Source of the DNA: Phytopythium helicoides
Taxonomy: Eukaryota; Oomycota; Peronosporomycetes; Pythiales; Pythiaceae
Length of the DNA stretch: 64,000 nucleotides
Direction of reading: 5' to 3'
Assembly (NCBI GenBank): GCA_024867545.1
Contig: JANFNE010000010.1
Coordinates: forward strand, 744,001-808,000
Under the pieces are notes generated by a model. That model did no database searches. It was not told the origin of the DNA and saw only the letters and a program-made list of their open reading frames with translations. This document shows, in pieces, positions 60,717 to 64,000 of this stretch (positions within the stretch are counted from its first letter, which is position 1; each line of letters begins with the position of its first letter). Made by a program: the position numbers and the translations under genes.

Positions 60717-62525
60717 ATGTCCCCGTACCTCGACTCCGACCGCCTGGGCGTCGACGCGCCGCCGTCTGCTTCGCTGCCGCCGCCGGGCAGCGGCGTTGGC
60801 GACGCCAAGCAGCAGCGCAAGCTCAAGCAGCAGCGCGACGCCGCCAGGCGCCACAAGAACGAGGCGCTGCTGCGCGCGCGCCGCCAGCCGCAGCACGCGC
60901 ACCAGCAGCGCGTCGACAGGGACCTGCCGCTCGTCAAGGCGAGTCCCGACCGCAGCATCCCCAGCAAGCGGAAGGAGAAGCCGAGGGGGCCGAGCGCAAG
61001 CAGCCTCAGCCGCTCGCTGCCCTCGGCCGAGTCGTGGCCCCCGACTGCAGGCGCCGACGCGTTCGCGGACAAGCCAGCCGACGATGCGTTCTCGAGCTCC
61101 GTGCCCAAGGATTCGTTCCTGAGTGGCAGCTACGGACGCCGAGGCGCGAGAACGATGACGCTGTTCGAGAGCGCGTCGTTCTACAACGAGTCGGGCCACC
61201 TGCTGAGCCACGACAACCTCGACGAGCTTGGATCGTCGCCCGACATGCCTGGAAGTGCCAAGCAGCGCAAGCCCAAGCGCCGCGTCGGCCGCCGAAAGAA
61301 CGAGGCCAAGCGACACGAGATGCTCGACTTCATGAACCAAGATGAAGTCGTCCTGGAGCTCATGTGCGTGCTGCTGCCCGACCTCGACGTCGGCAAGGAG
61401 CTCAATCTGCGTCTGCTTGGCGGCGGAGGCCACCAGCACTCCGACGACGTGTTCCACTTCGACGACGATGACGAGCTTTCGACGCAGCAACCGAGCAACA
61501 ACGACACGATCTGCGACGTGGACGTCCTCAAGTTTCAGGCTTCGCTGACGAACATGGTTTTCGGAAGCCCCCAGCCATCATCGGAAGACATGCCGCCCCG
61601 AGGAACTGCTCCGGACGAGCTACTCGAGAAGTACTTGAGCGACCAGTGGGTTGCCAAGACCGTTCTGGAGATTGTCAGGCTCGACGTACTGGCCCAGTTC
61701 GACAACTTTTCGATCCTGAGTGCGCTCTTCCGAACGTGCCCCGAGCGTCGGCTCAGCATTTTGAATGCGATGATCACTGCGTCGCTGGCGATTTTTGAGT
61801 ACCAGGGCATGAACACCCTTTCGCCGGCTGGCAATGTCAAGTTTGTGAGCATGAAGGGCACTGTCAAGTTTCTGAACGAAGCGCTTGCTGTCGTTGAAGA
61901 GAGCCTCCAGGTCTCCCCCGAGCAGTTTGGGGACTCGCCCGACGAGATCGACGACAATGTCATGGCATTGTGCGGCCGCGTTTCGCAGGCGCTGAAGCTG
62001 CTTGTGCGGTGCTCCCCGGGATCGAGTCGCCGCAAGGACGAGAACGCCAACCAGATTGAGAAGTTCAGCGAAGCGTCTGAGTCCGCAGAAGCCACAACGT
62101 ACCGCTCGCTCGGGGAGCTGATGTACCGACTCGCGACGTTCTGCCCGATTCTCGGCGAAGACGCACTGCGATGGATGCTGCAGAAGTGGCCCACGCGCAA
62201 CGTTCAGCTGGAGCTCTTCTTCGTCCGCTTCACGGCGGGCATTTTGTCAACTTTTGTGAAGTGCGGGCTCCGACTTCCGTACGACGTGGTGCAGCGTGCT
62301 TTCAAGCGCATCCAAGACGCCGTCAAGTCGCCCCAATTTTTGATCGCCAAGGAGGCGTGCACCGTGTGCGGCAACTTTCCGCTCATGGAGGTGTACCTTT
62401 CGCAGGACCCGAGCCTGCGGTCCAAGGTCGCGGCAGCTCTTCACGAGAATGCAACCTCTCATTGGAACGACCGCGTGCGCGCCATGTCGGACGAGTGCTT
62501 TGACATGCTGCTCGACTTGGCGTAG
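60717..62525 (+). CDS. Divergent B56 (B')-like PP2A regulatory subunit
   Basis: Intronless gene of 602 residues. The first 200 residues are basic and disordered (KQQRKLKQQRDAARRHKNEA, KPKRRVGRRKNEAKRHEMLD). The rest is alpha-helical and HEAT-like, with a C-terminus resembling B56: AFKRIQDAVKSPQFLIAKEA corresponds to the B56 phrase around SPHFQVAERAL, and NATSHWNDRVRAMSDECFDM to that around KTHWNKTIHGL. B56 subunits target PP2A to LxxIxE-containing substrates; whether the groove residues are kept here I cannot judge. The central part is much less conserved than in animal B56, so another HEAT-repeat protein is a fair alternative. Start at 60717 follows an initiator match at 60631. Confidence 0.6.
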   Translation: MSPYLDSDRLGVDAPPSASLPPPGSGVGDAKQQRKLKQQRDAARRHKNEALLRARRQPQHAHQQRVDRDLPLVKASPDRSIPSKRKEKPRGPSASSLSRSLPSAESWPPTAGADAFADKPADDAFSSSVPKDSFLSGSYGRRGARTMTLFESASFYNESGHLLSHDNLDELGSSPDMPGSAKQRKPKRRVGRRKNEAKRHEMLDFMNQDEVVLELMCVLLPDLDVGKELNLRLLGGGGHQHSDDVFHFDDDDELSTQQPSNNDTICDVDVLKFQASLTNMVFGSPQPSSEDMPPRGTAPDELLEKYLSDQWVAKTVLEIVRLDVLAQFDNFSILSALFRTCPERRLSILNAMITASLAIFEYQGMNTLSPAGNVKFVSMKGTVKFLNEALAVVEESLQVSPEQFGDSPDEIDDNVMALCGRVSQALKLLVRCSPGSSRRKDENANQIEKFSEASESAEATTYRSLGELMYRLATFCPILGEDALRWMLQKWPTRNVQLELFFVRFTAGILSTFVKCGLRLPYDVVQRAFKRIQDAVKSPQFLIAKEACTVCGNFPLMEVYLSQDPSLRSKVAAALHENATSHWNDRVRAMSDECFDMLLDLA

Positions 62526-63665
62526 AGAGAGCCACCCACCCACCCATCCCAATCAACTCCAGTAGACTAGAATACCCACAGAAAAAAACCAACAACAACA
62601 ACAACAGCAAACCACGGCTCCGATCGCCGTACAACCTATGAAAAGTAAAACTAGCAGAAAAAAAATATAGTACTACCAACCGATATACGCTTGACCGTGT
62701 TTGTCGTGATGCGCATCAAATGAGGCGAGGTTGCGTTGAAGTAGACACGCTGCCTTTGTTGTGTCCAGCACGAGCGGTGATATGTATCCGCACCTGCTTT
62801 TTTTCTATGTCGTCGTGTTGGTTTGCGCGACGCGTAACCCACTGCCAACACCAAGAGTTTCACAACCATTGACAGGTGGTCCCGAGGAAGCCGATGGTCG
62901 ACCATGGAGCTGGTGGTGATACCACCGTTTTCGTTTGCGCGACTCGAAGCGAAGTGCTTCCACTCAATCCAGTCGATGTCCATGTGAAGAACGCGGTGAG
63001 TCAGTCCGTTTTCAAGTTGAAGCGATGCTGACCTGTCCAACAGCATACCTGTGGAGTCAGTTGGCAGCTGCGCAAAAATGGCAATTGCCTCGTCGGCGGC
63101 ATTGAGCATGCCGCCGCGGCATCTTCCCAACTCAGCATCTCGACCACATCCTTCGCGAACCGTGATGCTGCTGGGCAGAGAACTCGGCAGTCCGCTCCGC
63201 CGATCCTGATTTGCGCGCGTTGTCCGTACGAACCGCCCGATCTACCACGTTAGAAAAAAAGATTCGATCCGGGTACGCGATCTATCTATATCGCATACCC
63301 TCTCCAACTCAATGTGTTTACGTTCGTAAAGCCTTTGGATGCGTGCGGGCAGCCCATCGCAGCATCCAATAGCCTGCTCGACATGAAGTAGGCTACCCGC
63401 GCTTATCCGCGCGCCCGATCGCTTCAAGTGGCCCTCCCTCTTTTCTTTTTTTTGCTCGACACTCGACGACATTTGCGCCGCGGTCGCGCTGCTGCTGCCC
63501 CTGCCGGCGCCGGGCGGGGACTTGTGGGTCGGCGCCGCGCTCCGTCGCGCTCTCGCTCGCGCCGCCGCGCCGCGCGGCTCCGAGGCGCGCGCGAGGCCAG
63601 CTCCGCGCGCTCCGGCGGGCTCCAGAGGCGGCTCCGGCGGCCGGAAAGGGCGCAGAAAGGACGCC
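62526..63665. other. Spacer between the B56-like gene and the right-edge gene
   Basis: The 5' end starts with A-rich sequence suitable for a 3' UTR (near 62580-62670). A minus-strand open frame of about 150 codons (62651-63130) has no recognisable domain. The right end is GC-rich upstream of the next ATG. No RNA gene is seen. Confidence 0.4.
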
Positions 63666-64000
63666 ATGGCTCCTCTCGACCAGATGCAGCGCCGCCGCGC
63701 GAGGTGGCGGGCGCGCTGGTGGCGGCGCGTCGGTCACGCGACGACGTGGCGACTCGCGGTGGTGGCGGCGGTGGCGCTGGGGCTTGGGGCCGCCGAGGCC
63801 GTGGTGCAGCAGGTGCAGGTCGTCGCCAGGTGCCGCGCGTGGGTCAACGGCTCGTGCCACTTCGCGCCGCTGCAGCCGATCCAGTTCACGGGGCTCGACC
63901 TCTCCAAGCAGACGCTGTGCAAGGCGAGTGGGCGTGCTTAACAAGGTGCTTCGTGGTGGCAGAGCTGACTGGTGGTGCGCGATCCAGGCGGACGTGGCGG
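63666..64000 (+). CDS. Membrane protein, N-terminal part (runs off the window)
   Basis: ATG 63666 lies in a good context (gccATGG). The protein starts with an Arg-rich stretch (QRRRARWRARWWRRVGHATT), then a hydrophobic helix at about residues 29-47 (RLAVVAAVALGLGAAEAVV), then a segment with Cys and an N-glycosylation site (CRAWVNGSCHFAPL). This is a type II membrane or signal-anchor layout. Coding sequence seems to leave exon 1 near 63926, where GTGGGC follows AAGGCGA, and an acceptor CAG at about 63990 may open exon 2. Too little is present to name a family. Confidence 0.5.

Noticed and set aside
59830..61122. Plus-strand open frame of 430 codons before and overlapping the B56-like gene
   Set aside because: No domain recognised; its second half overlaps the B56-like start in another frame and reads as Ala/Arg-rich shadow.
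62651..63130. Minus-strand open frame of about 150 codons
   Set aside because: No family, no clear initiator and no supporting splice structure; might be a small species-specific gene but cannot be supported.

Overview
The window looks like oomycete nuclear DNA, probably from a Pythium- or Phytophthora-like water mould. Introns are numerous and short (mostly 60-90 nt), with GTRNGT-type donors, CTAAC/CTGAC-like branch sites and CAG/TAG acceptors. Some promoters carry the oomycete TCA(C/T)TTY initiator, genes are tightly packed on both strands, and the gene families are eukaryotic. I see no tRNA, rRNA, CRISPR array, transposon or organelle sequence. Species cannot be fixed from the sequence alone.

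Layout. 1-1620 (-): LARP4-type La-related RNA-binding protein, cut by the left edge. 2409-3150 (-): pyroglutamyl peptidase I. 3592-5658 and 5766-7793 (+): tandem paralogues with a multi-pass membrane part and C-terminal leucine-rich repeats. 7852-11075 (-): two complete inward-rectifier K+ channel (Kir) modules fused in one reading frame. 11198-12209 (-): FAM210/DUF1279 protein, sharing a 304-bp divergent promoter with 12514-20882 (+), an RME-8/DNAJC13 endosomal J-protein. 20927-22094 (-): GTDC1/QTMAN-like glycosyltransferase. 22293-45598 (+): one very large surface-protein locus (signal peptide, about 36 fibronectin III repeats, Calx-beta, CUB, EGF, a long beta-helix, Cys-rich segment, C-terminal multi-pass membrane region). 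45700-49313 (-): condensin SMC2. 49692-54102 (+): coiled-coil protein resembling centrosomal Kizuna. 54243-56362 (+): MIT plus coiled-coil protein resembling NRBF2. 56832-58335 (-): Sec61 alpha. 60717-62525 (+): divergent B56-like PP2A regulatory subunit. 63666-end (+): start of an unknown membrane protein.

Together these are housekeeping functions (translation control, tRNA modification, chromosome condensation, ER translocation, endosomal sorting) interspersed with lineage-specific membrane and surface proteins. No metabolic cluster is present. The most unusual items are the tandem Kir fusion, the giant surface protein, and a Sec61 alpha start codon that appears to be assembled by splicing.

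Caution on sequence quality. Many recognisable genes, including the essential Sec61 alpha, contain single-base frame slips, most of them in or beside short homopolymers. Read these as probable base-level assembly errors. Exon coordinates below come from reading splice signals and matching phases by eye; no alignment was run and protein-family comparisons are from memory.
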